A stretch of DNA of 64,000 nucleotides from Panulirus ornatus (lineage: Eukaryota > Arthropoda > Malacostraca > Decapoda > Palinuridae): NCBI RefSeq assembly GCF_036320965.1, contig NC_092239.1:494320-558319 (forward strand). The letters are read 5' to 3'. Positions 26,445 through 41,976 of the stretch are shown piece after piece. Below the pieces are notes generated by a model. It worked only from the letters and a program-made list of their open reading frames with translations, searched no databases and was not told where the DNA came from. The position numbers were made by a program, and so were the translations under genes. Position 1 is the first letter of the stretch, and the number at the start of each line of letters is the position of its first letter.

Positions 26445-26661
26445 ACCACGCGTCAGGGGGTGTGTGCGCGCGCGTGCGACGACTCCGCAGCGGATGTGGT
26501 GGCGCGCGCGGTGATTCCCAACGCTACGAAGGTGCAGGTGCTGGAGGAAGGCTATCATATCCTCTCTAACGTGAACACCGAGGATTCCTCAATCCTAGGC
26601 TCAAGATACGCACCTTCTGTACAAAGCGTCGACAATAGTGCTTTCGAGGCTGGGAAGAGTT
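26445..26661 (+). other. CpG-dense patch with a GC3-rich open segment, unassigned
   Basis: 26,445-26,530 holds about 15 CpG dinucleotides in an otherwise AT-rich, CpG-poor neighbourhood, including GCGCGCGCG twice. An open frame runs from about 26,460 to the TAA at 26,661. Its first codons end mostly in G or C (SAADVVARAVIPNATKVQVL), unlike the rest of the window. I recognise no family. It could be a coding exon, a promoter-associated CpG cluster or neither. AAG|GTGCAG at about 26,540 would be a weak donor. Confidence 0.25.
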
Positions 26662-27347
26662 AACTTTGTCTCTATATGTCGAAGATCTGTGACGTAACTC
26701 GAGCTAGCTTTGAAGGGGTTAACTATACATTACGAAACGTCCTATACGATTCTAAGAAGTACAGGATATCCGCCTTCGTTCTGCCTCGCGAGTTCTTCCC
26801 ACAATTTTCTGGGCAACTCGAGGATTACTTCTTCCCTCAGCTCGTGCTCCTTCCCCGTCACGTTTCTCTTTGTTGTTCTTTTTCCGTCAATGTTGATCCT
26901 GTTCTTGTTGGTTTTGCTACCGTACCCGAGGCAAAAGTTTTTTTCAGGTACTCTCAGGTGAGGGAGTTTCTCGGTGTTCCTTTGGAGAACAGCAGAACTC
27001 TGAAGCAGCCACACGTATTGTGGCAAGCATTGTTCTGGAAATTTCTCAACCAGCGGTTCGAGTGTTACTGTTTACTGTTATTGTTTACAGTTCCTTATTT
27101 GCCAATTTGATTCTCGATGGTTCTCTCTCCTACAAACATTTTCACATTTTTAAGGTAGAGTTGGGATTTTGCTGGTTCCTTTTCGTTTTGTTGCTGAAGC
27201 TGTACCACTTAACTTCTCTCCCGTTTTTATTTTCTTTTTAATTTTACAGTCACTGTCGGGTTTGTTTTACTAACATTTTTCTTATTTTTTGATGCTTTAG
27301 TTAAAAGAAATCCTTGTATATTGTTTCTCTCATTCTAACTGTTTCAA
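26662..27347. other. Unassigned interval
   Basis: A 144-codon plus frame (26,676-27,110) and a 94-codon minus frame overlap. Neither has a domain and I cannot choose between them. 27,100-27,340 is T-rich. Confidence 0.4.
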
Positions 27348-27512
27348 AATCAGAGCATCAAAACCTTCAGGTAATCAGAGCATCCAAAACCTTAAATCAA
27401 TCAGAACATCCAAAAGCCTAAAGAAATTAGAAACATCCAAAACCTTAAAGTAATCAGAGCATACGGGACCTTAAAGTAATTAAAGTATATCCAAAACCTT
27501 AAAGTAATCGGA
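27348..27512. repeat. 26-bp tandem repeat, about 6 units
   Basis: The unit is approximately AATCAGAGCATCCAAAACCT plus TAAAGT, with small indels. Confidence 0.8.
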
Positions 27513-28084
27513 ACAATATCTTCAGTCTTTCGCAACGAAGGCCTGGCGCTGACTTCGGCTGAGGTGAACTTCTCTCCAGAATTATGTACATAATATCCTT
27601 TACATCTTTTTCTTTTGCTTCATCACTTTTCTCCTCCGCCTCTTTTTTCTCTTCATTCTTTTTTGTCTTTCCTTCCTTCATGCATTCATCACAAAGATAT
27701 CTAATGGGTATCATTTTCTTCTGACAAGTATGTCAGCGAATAAAAGAATAAAAGTTCTTACCGGGTATCAACTGTGGTCCGTCAGTGAGGAGAGGATGTA
27801 AGGACTGGCCGTGTTTCTCGGGTCAACTGAGTCTCCTGCTGCTGCTGCTTCTGCGTACCTTGGCAGACGTTAGTGGCAACAATGATTAGAATAATGATAA
27901 TAGTAATAGCAGCAATAAGTGGTAGAAAGTTTCTGAGTCATGAAAGATATGGAATCAGATTAACAAGATCAGTGAAAATGAAGACGAACACCGTCAACTC
28001 TAGGCTCATGTTTTGAAGAGAAAGTTCACAGGAAATTGAGCAGTTTTTATTCACAGACAATACACTGAGACGAACAATCCACTA
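27513..28084. other. Unassigned interval
   Basis: A 71-codon Lys/Glu-rich frame on minus (27,499-27,714) is most likely low-complexity. Short CTG and AATAATAGTAAT repeats lie near 27,838 and 27,890. Confidence 0.45.
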
Positions 28085-28262
28085 GTATATTCTTTCCTAT
28101 CTTACTAATGTCTGGTCATCACCTTTGAAAGATTCTGGGGTCATGTGTGGTTGCCCATGACATACCCAAGGCTTTTGACAGGGTGTGGCATCGGGGTCTC
28201 ATCTCCAAGCTACCCTCTTTTGGCTTCCCTCCCTCAACCTTACTCCTTCATATCTAGCTTCC
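28085..28262 (+). mobile_element. Jockey-like RT scrap
   Basis: ILSYLTNVWSSPLKDSG then, after a frameshift near 28,143, VVAHDIPKAFDRVWHRGLIS and KLPSFGFPPS is the RT motif A region of the same LINE family as the minus-strand remnant at 1,165-2,060 (usual form VALDISKAFDRVWHKALLSKLPSYGFPPS). A second shift near 28,250 leads to ISSFLN, after which the sequence switches directly into RTE copy A on the opposite strand. Confidence 0.75.
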
Positions 28263-30305
28263 TCAACCACACTCCTTTTATTACCACACATCTCTTTTAC
28301 CCTTTCATTACATACTCGACCAAACCACCTCACGCCACATTATCCTAAAACATTTCATTTCCAGCACATCCACCCTCCTCCTTATAACCCTATCTATAAT
28401 CTGCGCCTCACAACCGCATAATACTGTTGGAACTACTATTCCTTCAAACGTGCCCATTTTTGGACTCCGAGATAAAGTTCTCTTTCTACACATTTTTCAT
28501 TGCTCCCAAAACCTTCGTCCCCTCCACCACCCTGTAACTCACTTCCACCTCCATTGTTCCATTCGTTGCTAAGTCCATTCCCAGATATTTAGAACATTAT
28601 ACTTCCTCCAATTTTTTCCCTATTCAAACTCATATCCCATTCTAACTTGTCCCTCAACCCCGCTGAACCTAATAACCTTGCTCTTATCTACATCTACTCT
28701 CAACTTTCTCCTTTTCCCACACTTTTCCAAACTCAGTCACCAACTTCTGCAGTTTCTCACTCGAATTAGCCACCAGTTCTGTATCATCGGCGAACAACAA
28801 TTTATTCACTTCCCAGGCCCTTTCATCCCTAACATACTGCATACTCGCCCCTCCCTCGAAAACTCTTACATTTACCTCCCTAACCACCCCATCCATAAAA
28901 AAATTAAACAATCATGGGGACATCACACACCCCTGCCACAGACAAACCTTCACTAGTAAAAAGTCACTCTCCTTTCTTCCTAGTCTTACAAATGCCTTAA
29001 ACCATTGAAAAAAAACTTTTCATCGCTTCTAGCAACTTACTTCCCATACCAAATACTCTTAAGACCCTCCATAAAGCATCTCTATCCACCCTATCATATG
29101 CCTTCTCCAGATCCATAAATGCCACATACAAACCCATCTGCTTCTCTAAGTACTTCTCACATACATTCTTCAAAGCAAACACCTGATCCACACATGCTCT
29201 ACCTCTTCTGATACCTCACTGTTCCTCCCCAATCTGATGCCCTGTACATGCCTTCACCCTCTCAATCCACAGGCACTTCACCATGATCCATACATTCAGT
29301 GAATATCCTTCCCAATCGATTAACAATACAATCACCTCCTTTCTTAATCATTTCATCTGCAATACCAACCAAACCCGTCGCCTTGCCGGATTTCATCTTC
29401 CGTAAGGCTTTCACCACCTCTTCTCTCTTAATCAAACCACTTTCCCTGTATCTCACTTCGCACCCCACCCTGACCAAAACACCCAACTTCTGCCACTCTA
29501 TCATCAGGCACATTCAACAGACCTTCAGAATACTTACTCCATCTCCTCCTCATTTCATCACTAACTGTTATCATTTCTCCCCTTACTCCCTAAACTGATG
29601 TTTCCATTTGCTCTCTTTTCTAACGCACGTTATTTACCTCCTTCCAAAACATCTTTTTATTTTTCCTAAAGTTTAATGATATTCGCTCAACCCAACACTT
29701 ATTTGCCCTTTTTTTCAACTCTTGCATCTTCCTCTTGACCTCCTGCCGCTTTTTCTTAGACGTCTCCCGGTCATTTGCACTCCTTTCTTGCAAGTATGGT
29801 CCAAATGCCTCTCTTCTCTCTTTCACTAACAGCTTTACTCTTTCATCCCACCACTCACTACCTTTTCTAATCTGCCCATCTCCCACCTTTCTCATGCCAC
29901 ATGCATCTCTCGCACATGCCATCACTGTTTCCCTAAATACATCTCATTTCTCATCCACTCCCCTAATATCCTTTGCTCTTACCTTTTGCCATTCTACACT
30001 CAGTCTTCCTTACACATGTCTCTTTTTCAAGTTCACTTACTCTCACCACTCTCGTTTCCCCGACATTTTCTCTTCGTTTTTGAAAACCTCTAAAAATCCG
30101 CACCTTCGCCTCCACGAGATAGTGATCAGACATCCCACCAACTGCCTCTCTGAAGACATTAACCTCCATAAGTCTATCTTTTACGCGCCTACCAATCAAC
30201 ACGTAATATAATAATGCCATTTAACCACATTTCCCACTCACATACGTATAACTGTGTATATCTCCTTTTAAACCATATATTTCCAATCACCAGTTCTTAT
30301 AGTGT
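28263..30305 (-). mobile_element. RTE-like LINE copy A (older, truncated at both ends)
   Basis: Read on minus from 30,220: the end of the endonuclease (LLYYVLIGRRVKDR, then VGGMSDHYLVEAKV with the SDH motif). A Lys/Arg-rich linker follows (29,620-29,925), then the RT start ([20 protein letters not shown] at about 29,380-29,440), motif A ([18 protein letters not shown] at about 29,070-29,125) and motif C as FADDTELVANS (about 28,767-28,800). The post-RT region is truncated at 28,263. Every 200-300 bp there is a stop or frameshift, more than in copies B-D, so it is older. Its 5' end fades out near the TA tract at 30,311. Copy B begins immediately beyond. Confidence 0.85.
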
Positions 30306-30310
30306 TTTGC

Positions 30311-30332
30311 ATATATATATATATATATATAT

Positions 30333-30350
<18 letters not shown>
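30311..30350. repeat. (TA)n plus T17, tail of copy B
   Basis: (AT)11 at 30,311-30,332 followed by a T run. On the element's sense strand this is A-run then (TA)n, the usual 3' end of this family. Confidence 0.9.

Positions 30351-33728
<3,378 letters not shown>

Positions 33729-33778
<50 letters not shown>
33729..33778. repeat. (TA)n at the 5' edge of copy C
   Basis: About 50 bp of TA, followed by GTCTGTCTGTCT and unrelated sequence. Confidence 0.95.
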
Positions 33779-33779
<1 letters not shown>

Positions 33780-33781
<2 letters not shown>

Positions 33782-34311
33782 TGTCTGTCTTCTCTTTCTT
33801 TCCCTCTTTCTTCACACACAAACAAACGCACACATTGCCTTTAACTCTCTCCCATTTACGTAGTCAGGTCAATCGTGAAGAAATCATAAGTTTGAAATAA
33901 ATGCATAACTCCTTCTTGTGTTCATTCATTCACTTCAGCAGAGTTTATCACTTGAACGGTTACAGCATGCAACACTTGTATGGTAAATGGTCATTGGTGA
34001 TGACGTATATGGTGCACTAGGATGCTGTGTGTAGACGTTAGGCAGCACAAGTGCACAGCTAGACACGCGCCTGTCGTGAATTCGTGCATGTGCTGCACTG
34101 CTGCACACGCATGTACGTGAATGCGTGTGCGGCAGTGACCTCTGAGGGCAACAGTGCGTGGCGTATAGTGGGGCTAGATCTAAGGAAAGAGTCAGCTTGT
34201 TTCGTTCTATGTCATGACGACTGGCGGGTCCTGGTGAGCGAAGCATTCGGGAGATTTCCGTTCCGATTTCAGGGAGGGGAAGGGGTAGGGGAATGGTTTA
34301 GGAAAGATGAG

Positions 34312-34313
<2 letters not shown>
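33780..34313. other. Unassigned interval
   Basis: I see no gene. The GTG/GCA-rich stretch at 33,960-34,140 is not clearly periodic. Confidence 0.45.

Positions 34314-34372
<59 letters not shown>
34314..34372. repeat. (TA)n microsatellite
   Basis: About 59 bp of TA preceding the dispersed repeat at 34,373. Confidence 0.95.
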
Positions 34373-34375
<3 letters not shown>

Positions 34376-34560
34376 CTATGAGTCCATGTGGAAAATGAAA
34401 CACGATAAGTTCCCAAGTGCACTTTCGTGTAATAATCACATCATTAGGGGAAATACAAGAAAGAAATATAAGTCAGTTGATATACAACGAAGAGACGTAG
34501 CTAGGACGCCATTTGATAAACATGCGATTAACACATTATCTGTTTGGGTTATTATCTTCG
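34373..34560. mobile_element. Dispersed repeat of unclear class, possibly a Penelope-like terminal segment
   Basis: The sequence starting TTCCTATGAGTCCATGTGGA and including AAGTTCCCAAGTGCACTTTC, GTGTAATAATCACATCATTA and GACGCCATTTGATAAACATG resembles a high-copy repeat I associate with decapod genomes. It contains an inverted pair ACACGA...TCGTGT around CCCAAGTGCA. On minus, 34,423-34,447 reads CTAATGA-T-GTG-ATTATTA-CAC-GAAA, a degenerate hammerhead-like core. Such ribozymes are known in Penelope-like elements. The class is an inference. Confidence 0.35.
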
Positions 34561-34639
34561 GTTTGATTCCTAAAAGGCAGAGCAATGAAGACGAAACACT
34601 CCATCCACAAATCTGCCTTTTTGCCTCACTAGAAGATGG

Positions 34640-34760
34640 TTACCACCCTTACCAGAAGATGTATCACGGTCGCCTTAGAGGATACGTCGTACCCTTCACA
34701 AAAGATACGTCATAGGCCTCCCCAGAGGATACGTCATTGGCCTCCCCAGAAGACCGTCAC
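34640..34760. repeat. Degenerate tandem repeat, unit about 24-30 bp
   Basis: GAGGATACGTCATTGGCCTC and related units recur about 4 times. Confidence 0.7.
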
Positions 34761-35170
34761 GGCCGAAGATACCATCACCTGTGCGTCGTTACCTTAATTA
34801 AACTTAGCGACCGGAAATACCGAGATACCATCGTGAGAACAGGAAGCTACTTCAGTGTAGCAAGTGTCGCCAGGGATACACTGTTCTCTCACGGCGAGGG
34901 CACACCCAGTGTTTGGTCTTGTGTGGGGAGCCAAGGGCAGCTGTGGGTGTTAGCTTGGTGTGGGCGTTGTCTGGGTCTTCTGTGTGTGGGTATGTTTTTT
35001 GTTTAGGTGTTGATGGGTGTATAACGAGTGCAAGTGGGTGGATTTATGTTTTGTGTTGCTGTGGTTTTTGTATGATAGTGGATATTCTGTAGCAGTATGT
35101 GTTATTTAGGTGTGGCTAGATACTGTTATATGTGATGCATGAGTGTGAGTAGTTGTGTCGTGAGGGTGTG

Positions 35171-35222
<52 letters not shown>

Positions 35223-36795
35223 GTGTGTGGGGGGGGGGAGGGGGGCTAGTCATCCATACAAGACCAACGTAATTGGGAAACGGTATCTGTGTCATGGCTT
35301 TAGCGATGTATGTTCATGGCGTGGACTGATTACCGGCCATACTATTAATAAGATGAGTTCTGGCAAGATCATAACTTTCTCTGTAATTCCTGCAGATGCT
35401 ACCAGGAGTCCTGTTAATGTATCACGGACAAAATGACTTGACTTTCTTACAATACTTGTAACAAACACTGTCGCTATGTTGCACAGTGGCTTAGCAAAAT
35501 TATCTTAGAGTTATATTTTGACTGCGAAAAGACTGAAAAAATATATGACATCTTTCCTATACCGTCATGACAGCAGAAGGAAAGAGAAAGAACAGGAAAT
35601 TAAATGATAACAGGATACACTTAGATTAGAAAACGTGTTGGTATTGATGACCAATACGGATTACTCGAGAATCGGGAGAAAAAAGAACGAAGAGTAGAGA
35701 GGGAGACAATAATAAAGCAAGACAGAGAGAGACAAAACACGAGGAGTGAACAGCGAGTAGAGCAGAAATGTGTTAGGAACACATGAAAAGGACAAGGAAA
35801 ATACTGAAAGCTTATAAAACTTAGATGATAAGTGCAAGAGAAAGGAAATGGACATGAGAAAATTGTTAGCTTCTGTCCAGAATAATCATTAGTATTTCAT
35901 GACTTACATGTGACCCACAATAAAGATTAAAGATAAAATGAAAATGCATGACTGCAGGGAAGAGATCAATAACTGACGTGGAAGAATAGATATTTGAAAG
36001 TAATATATAAACATTAGGATTAGAGAGCCAGATGCACATCAAACTGTGGCTCGAAGACTGACGACTGTGGCTCGACGCCTGACGCCGCCTCAGTAAGGTT
36101 CGCCTCCGGAAATGACTTCGTAATAGCATGAGAACATATCGATCTGGTGGAGCCGGATGGGAGAGGGCCGGGCAGGTGGAGCGGGGGTTGTGGAGGGTTG
36201 TGGGAGGGCTAGGAGGCGGACGGAAGGGTGGGCAGAAGTGGGGATAATTGAGTGGATGGATGGATCGGTGTGTGGAAGGGTGAACTGGAGCTAAGAACGG
36301 GTGGGTGGTAGGGCTTGGAGATGAGCAGGAGGGGTGGAAGTGAATAGACAAAAGAGAACGGACAGCGAAGCTGGCATACATGGTGAACGACGGTTGTAAG
36401 CAGACAGAGAGGGAGACCAGCGATTTTAGCGACCTGTGTGCTCCCCGTCCTACACTGTGACCCAACGTTATTATCTAGCAATGAAAACCAAGTTCCTTGT
36501 TGAAGGTGAAGACTCAATTTGTAGAACAAAAGCCTTCTTTTCTGTGGTCTCGTCAGGAGAATCAGTTTCATGGATCTCTTATTTATGAATTTGATAAAGT
36601 ACTCCACTGGTGGGTTACCTTCCTTCAGTAAACAACATACGCTATTTAGTCATTAGGAAATTCCATTAGAAAAACAAGATAACTCCGTTAAAGGTACGCC
36701 ACAAGTAAATAGAGAACATGGCTACGTGTTGCTCAAGTCACGCAACCTGTGTTCTGAAGATGAGTCGTCAACACGTTAAGCGTTTCATAGGAAAC

Positions 36796-36840
<45 letters not shown>

Positions 36841-38003
36841 TAAGAGACGGTATATCTCTAATGCTGTACCAGGAATCACTGGAAGTTCCACTTGTCTGTT
36901 CATGTAAGCGGGTTGGGATGTTGGCTCCCGGCCTACCAAGGTTTAGTATGGAAGGTGGAGTTCTTGACTCGGAATCACCTGCAGCTGATTATTTTATCAA
37001 CACAGCAGCGAGAAACCAGAAGGAAAGTCCATCGCTGATGGATTAGAAAGTATGAATTTGTAATAAAAATTTAATCTATCGATTTTAATATTCTTTCTAG
37101 ATATTCATGTGACTCCCTTACGTTCGAGAGGACACGTTCATCCTGAGCTCAGGTATTAGTCGCCTGATATATACTATACTTCCGTATCAAGTACAGGTCT
37201 GCTGTCACCTCCAAACGTACCAGTTGGGAGCGCCAGTGACGCCAGCCTCGCTCGTAGAACCGACTCTTTGTCCTGTGGGGCTCATGCTGATGACGTCAAC
37301 AGTTTCAGGATGTCTTTGATGTCAGAATAACGTGACATATATCACCAACGGCTTGAGACACGAAGGATCCCACCACAAACCATATGACTCCACATCCAGC
37401 CACACCAGCAACAATGGCAACTTCAAATTCAAGTTTTTGAAACTTTGAGGTCGATGCATAGGCCATTACATCTACATCCACGTCCCTGGATACCTATATA
37501 TACCACTGGATCCTCATAAAGTCGTCTGGTAATATCATCTTGATCACCACTCAGGTACCTAACAACTATGCCTCACCAACAAGGTTGTCAGGAGCACCAA
37601 AAATCGGTTTGCTCCGACAGACGGCAACCACATATCCCATGAGTCACCACTACCACTTCCGCCCTGACCTTGGCCCCACTCCCATGCCATACAAAACGGA
37701 TTTACGGGTAAAAAGTTACTTAAGTAGCGTTCGCTATTCACTGATACTACAGTAAACATGAAAACATGTATCTATCATCATTCATAGTTGCTTCAGGTCT
37801 CATATCTAAGACACGATCAGGATGTTACATAGAACCTCCTTCCAGTTCCCGCAGCCCCAAAGCTGCGATGCTTCCAGGAGTAGGGATATAATGGACTCTT
37901 TTGGAGTGGGAGATTCTTTGACGAGACTGTACTCCCAGTGATACATCGTTGCCAATGGTGACTTTTAACTCGCAATGCTAGCTCGTGCAGTTGGAGTCCG
38001 GTA
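34761..38003. other. Unassigned interval with GT tracts
   Basis: (GT)n lies at 35,176-35,229, followed by a G run to 35,239. (TG)n lies at 36,797-36,838. The 199-codon minus frame at 35,866-36,465 is Ser/Pro/His-rich and arises from a G-rich plus strand. I see no recognisable gene. Confidence 0.5.
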
Positions 38004-38004
38004 A

Positions 38005-38074
<70 letters not shown>
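38004..38074. repeat. (CA)n then (TA)n
   Basis: About 22 bp of CA followed by about 50 bp of TA, directly before the SINE-like copy. Confidence 0.95.
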
Positions 38075-38214
38075 TTCTTTTCTTTTTAAAATTTTCCAAA
38101 AGAAGGAACAGAGAAGGGGGCCATGTGAGGATATTCCCTCAAAGGCCCAGTCCTCTGTTCTTAACGCTACCTCGTTATCGCGGGAAATGGCGAATAGTAT
38201 GAAAAAGAAAAAAA
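38075..38214 (+). mobile_element. SINE-like repeat, 5'-truncated copy
   Basis: This matches the second half of the repeat at 44,556-44,784: CCAAAAGAAGGAACAGAGAA, GAGGATATTCCCTCAAAGGC, TTCTTAACGCTACCTCGTTA, TCGCGGGAAATGGCGAATAG, then an A-rich tail and (TA)n. The TA tract that follows ends at RTE copy D. Confidence 0.8.
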
Positions 38215-38246
38215 AATATATATGTATATATATATATATATGTATA

Positions 38247-38286
<40 letters not shown>
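38215..38286. repeat. (TA)n with TATGTATA interruptions
   Basis: Serves both as tail of the SINE-like copy and as the 5' edge of RTE copy D. Confidence 0.95.
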
Positions 38287-40177
<1,891 letters not shown>

Positions 40178-41974
40178 TTCATTTATTGTACTCGATTGAC
40201 GTTTCCTGCGTCAGAAAGATAGCGTCAGGAAACAAACGAAGAACGACCCATTCATTCACATACACATACATATATACATAAACGCCGATACACGTACATA
40301 CACATACACATATTCATACATATCAACATATGCAAATATACATACATATCCATACACATACACAGACATATACACATAAACACAAGTACATATTCATACT
40401 TGATTGCTTTTAATCCATTCCTGGTGCCACCCCGCCCCACAGGAAACAGCATTGCTAGCCACCGCTTCAGGGAGGTAGCTCCAGGAAAACAGACAAAAGA
40501 AAAAACACATTCGTTCACGGTCAGTCTCAAGCTGTCATGTGTCATGCACCGAAACCACGGCTCCCTATCCACATCCAGGCCGCAGACACCTTTCCATGGT
40601 TTACCCCAGACGTTTTACATGCCCTGGTTCAGTCCATTGACAGCACGTCAACCCCGGTATACCACATCATTACAATTCACTCTATTCCTTGCACGCCTCT
40701 CACCTTCCCGTATCTTCAGGCTCTGATCACTCAGAATCTCTTTCACTCCATCCTCCTACTTTCAATTTGGTCTCCCGCTTCTCCTAGTTCTCTCAATCTC
40801 TGACACATATATCCTCTTTATTAATCTTTCCTCATTCATTCTCTTCATATGTCCAATCCATATCAACACATCCTCTTCTGCTCTCTCAACCACATTCTTT
40901 TTATTATCATACATATCTCTTACCCTTTCATTAGTTACCCGATCAGAGCACCTCACACCACATATTGTCCTCAAACATTTCATTTCCAACACATCCACTT
41001 TCCTCCGTACAACCCTATCTATAGCCCATGCCTCGCAACCATATAATATTGTTGGAACTACTATTCCATCAAACATACCCATTTTTGCTCTTCGAGATAA
41101 CGTTCTCTCCTTCCACACATTCTTCATTGCTCCCAGAACCTGTGACTCACTTCCGCTTCCATGATTCCATTCGCTGGAAAGTCCACTCCCAGATATCTAA
41201 AACACCTCATTTCCTCCAATTTTTCTCCATTCAATCTTACATTCCAACTAACTTGTCCCACAACCCTGCTGAACCTAATAACCTTGCTCTTATTCACATT
41301 TACTCTCAACTTTCTCTTTTCACACACATTTCTAGACTGTCACCAACTTCTGCAGTTTCTCACTCGAATCAGCCACTAGTGCTGTATCATCAGCAAACAA
41401 CTGACTCGCTTCCTGGGCCCTCTCATCCCCAACAGACTGCATACTCGCCCCTCTCTCTAAAACTCTTGCATTCACCTCCCTAGTCACCCCATCCATGAAC
41501 AAAATTAAACAACCATGGAGAAATCACACCCCTGCCGAAGACCGACCTTCACTGGGAACCAATTACTCTCCTCTCTTCCTATTCGTACACATACCATGCA
41601 TCCTTGATAAAAAAAATTTCCACTGCTTCTAGCAGTGACAAAGCGTCTTTATCAACTCAGTCATATGCCTTCTCCTGATACATGAATACCACATACAAAT
41701 CCATCTGTCTTTCTAAATAGTTCCCACACACAATCTCCAAAAATCACCTGATCCACACGTGTTCTACCACTTCTGAAACCACAATGCTCCTCCCCAATCT
41801 AAAGCTCTGTACATTTTCCAGGAATACTCAACAAACTTATATCTCTGTAGTTTGAACACTCACCTTTACCCCCTTTGCCTTTGTACAGTGGCACTATACA
41901 TGCATTCCGCCAATCTTCAGGCACTTCACCATGATCCATACATACACTGAATATCTTTACCAACCAAGCAACAC
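40178..41974 (-). mobile_element. RTE-like LINE copy E (diverged subfamily)
   Basis: Minus-strand copy with a diverged, long-type 3' UTR (40,178-40,640): the terminal domain TTTCCTGACGCTATCTTTCT, then a second upstream domain (CTGGAGCTACCTCCCTGAAG) about 250 bp inside. The coding part is broken: the C-terminal module with SRRAKMGMFDGIVVPTILYG (40,762-41,127), NVNKSKVIRFSR (41,124-41,327), and fainter RT to about 41,974. Motif C and motif A regions contain indels. The copy ends where copy F begins in the opposite direction. Confidence 0.85.
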
Positions 41975-41976
41975 AT

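Noticed and set aside
26676..27110. 144-codon plus frame
   Set aside because: A minus frame of similar quality overlaps it and neither shows a motif, so I could not support a gene.
27499..27714. Lys/Glu-rich 71-codon minus frame as a possible exon
   Set aside because: No good donor; composition explained by the pyrimidine-rich plus strand.
35866..36465. 199-codon minus frame rich in Ser, Pro and His
   Set aside because: Low-complexity product of a G-rich plus strand; no domain or splice context.
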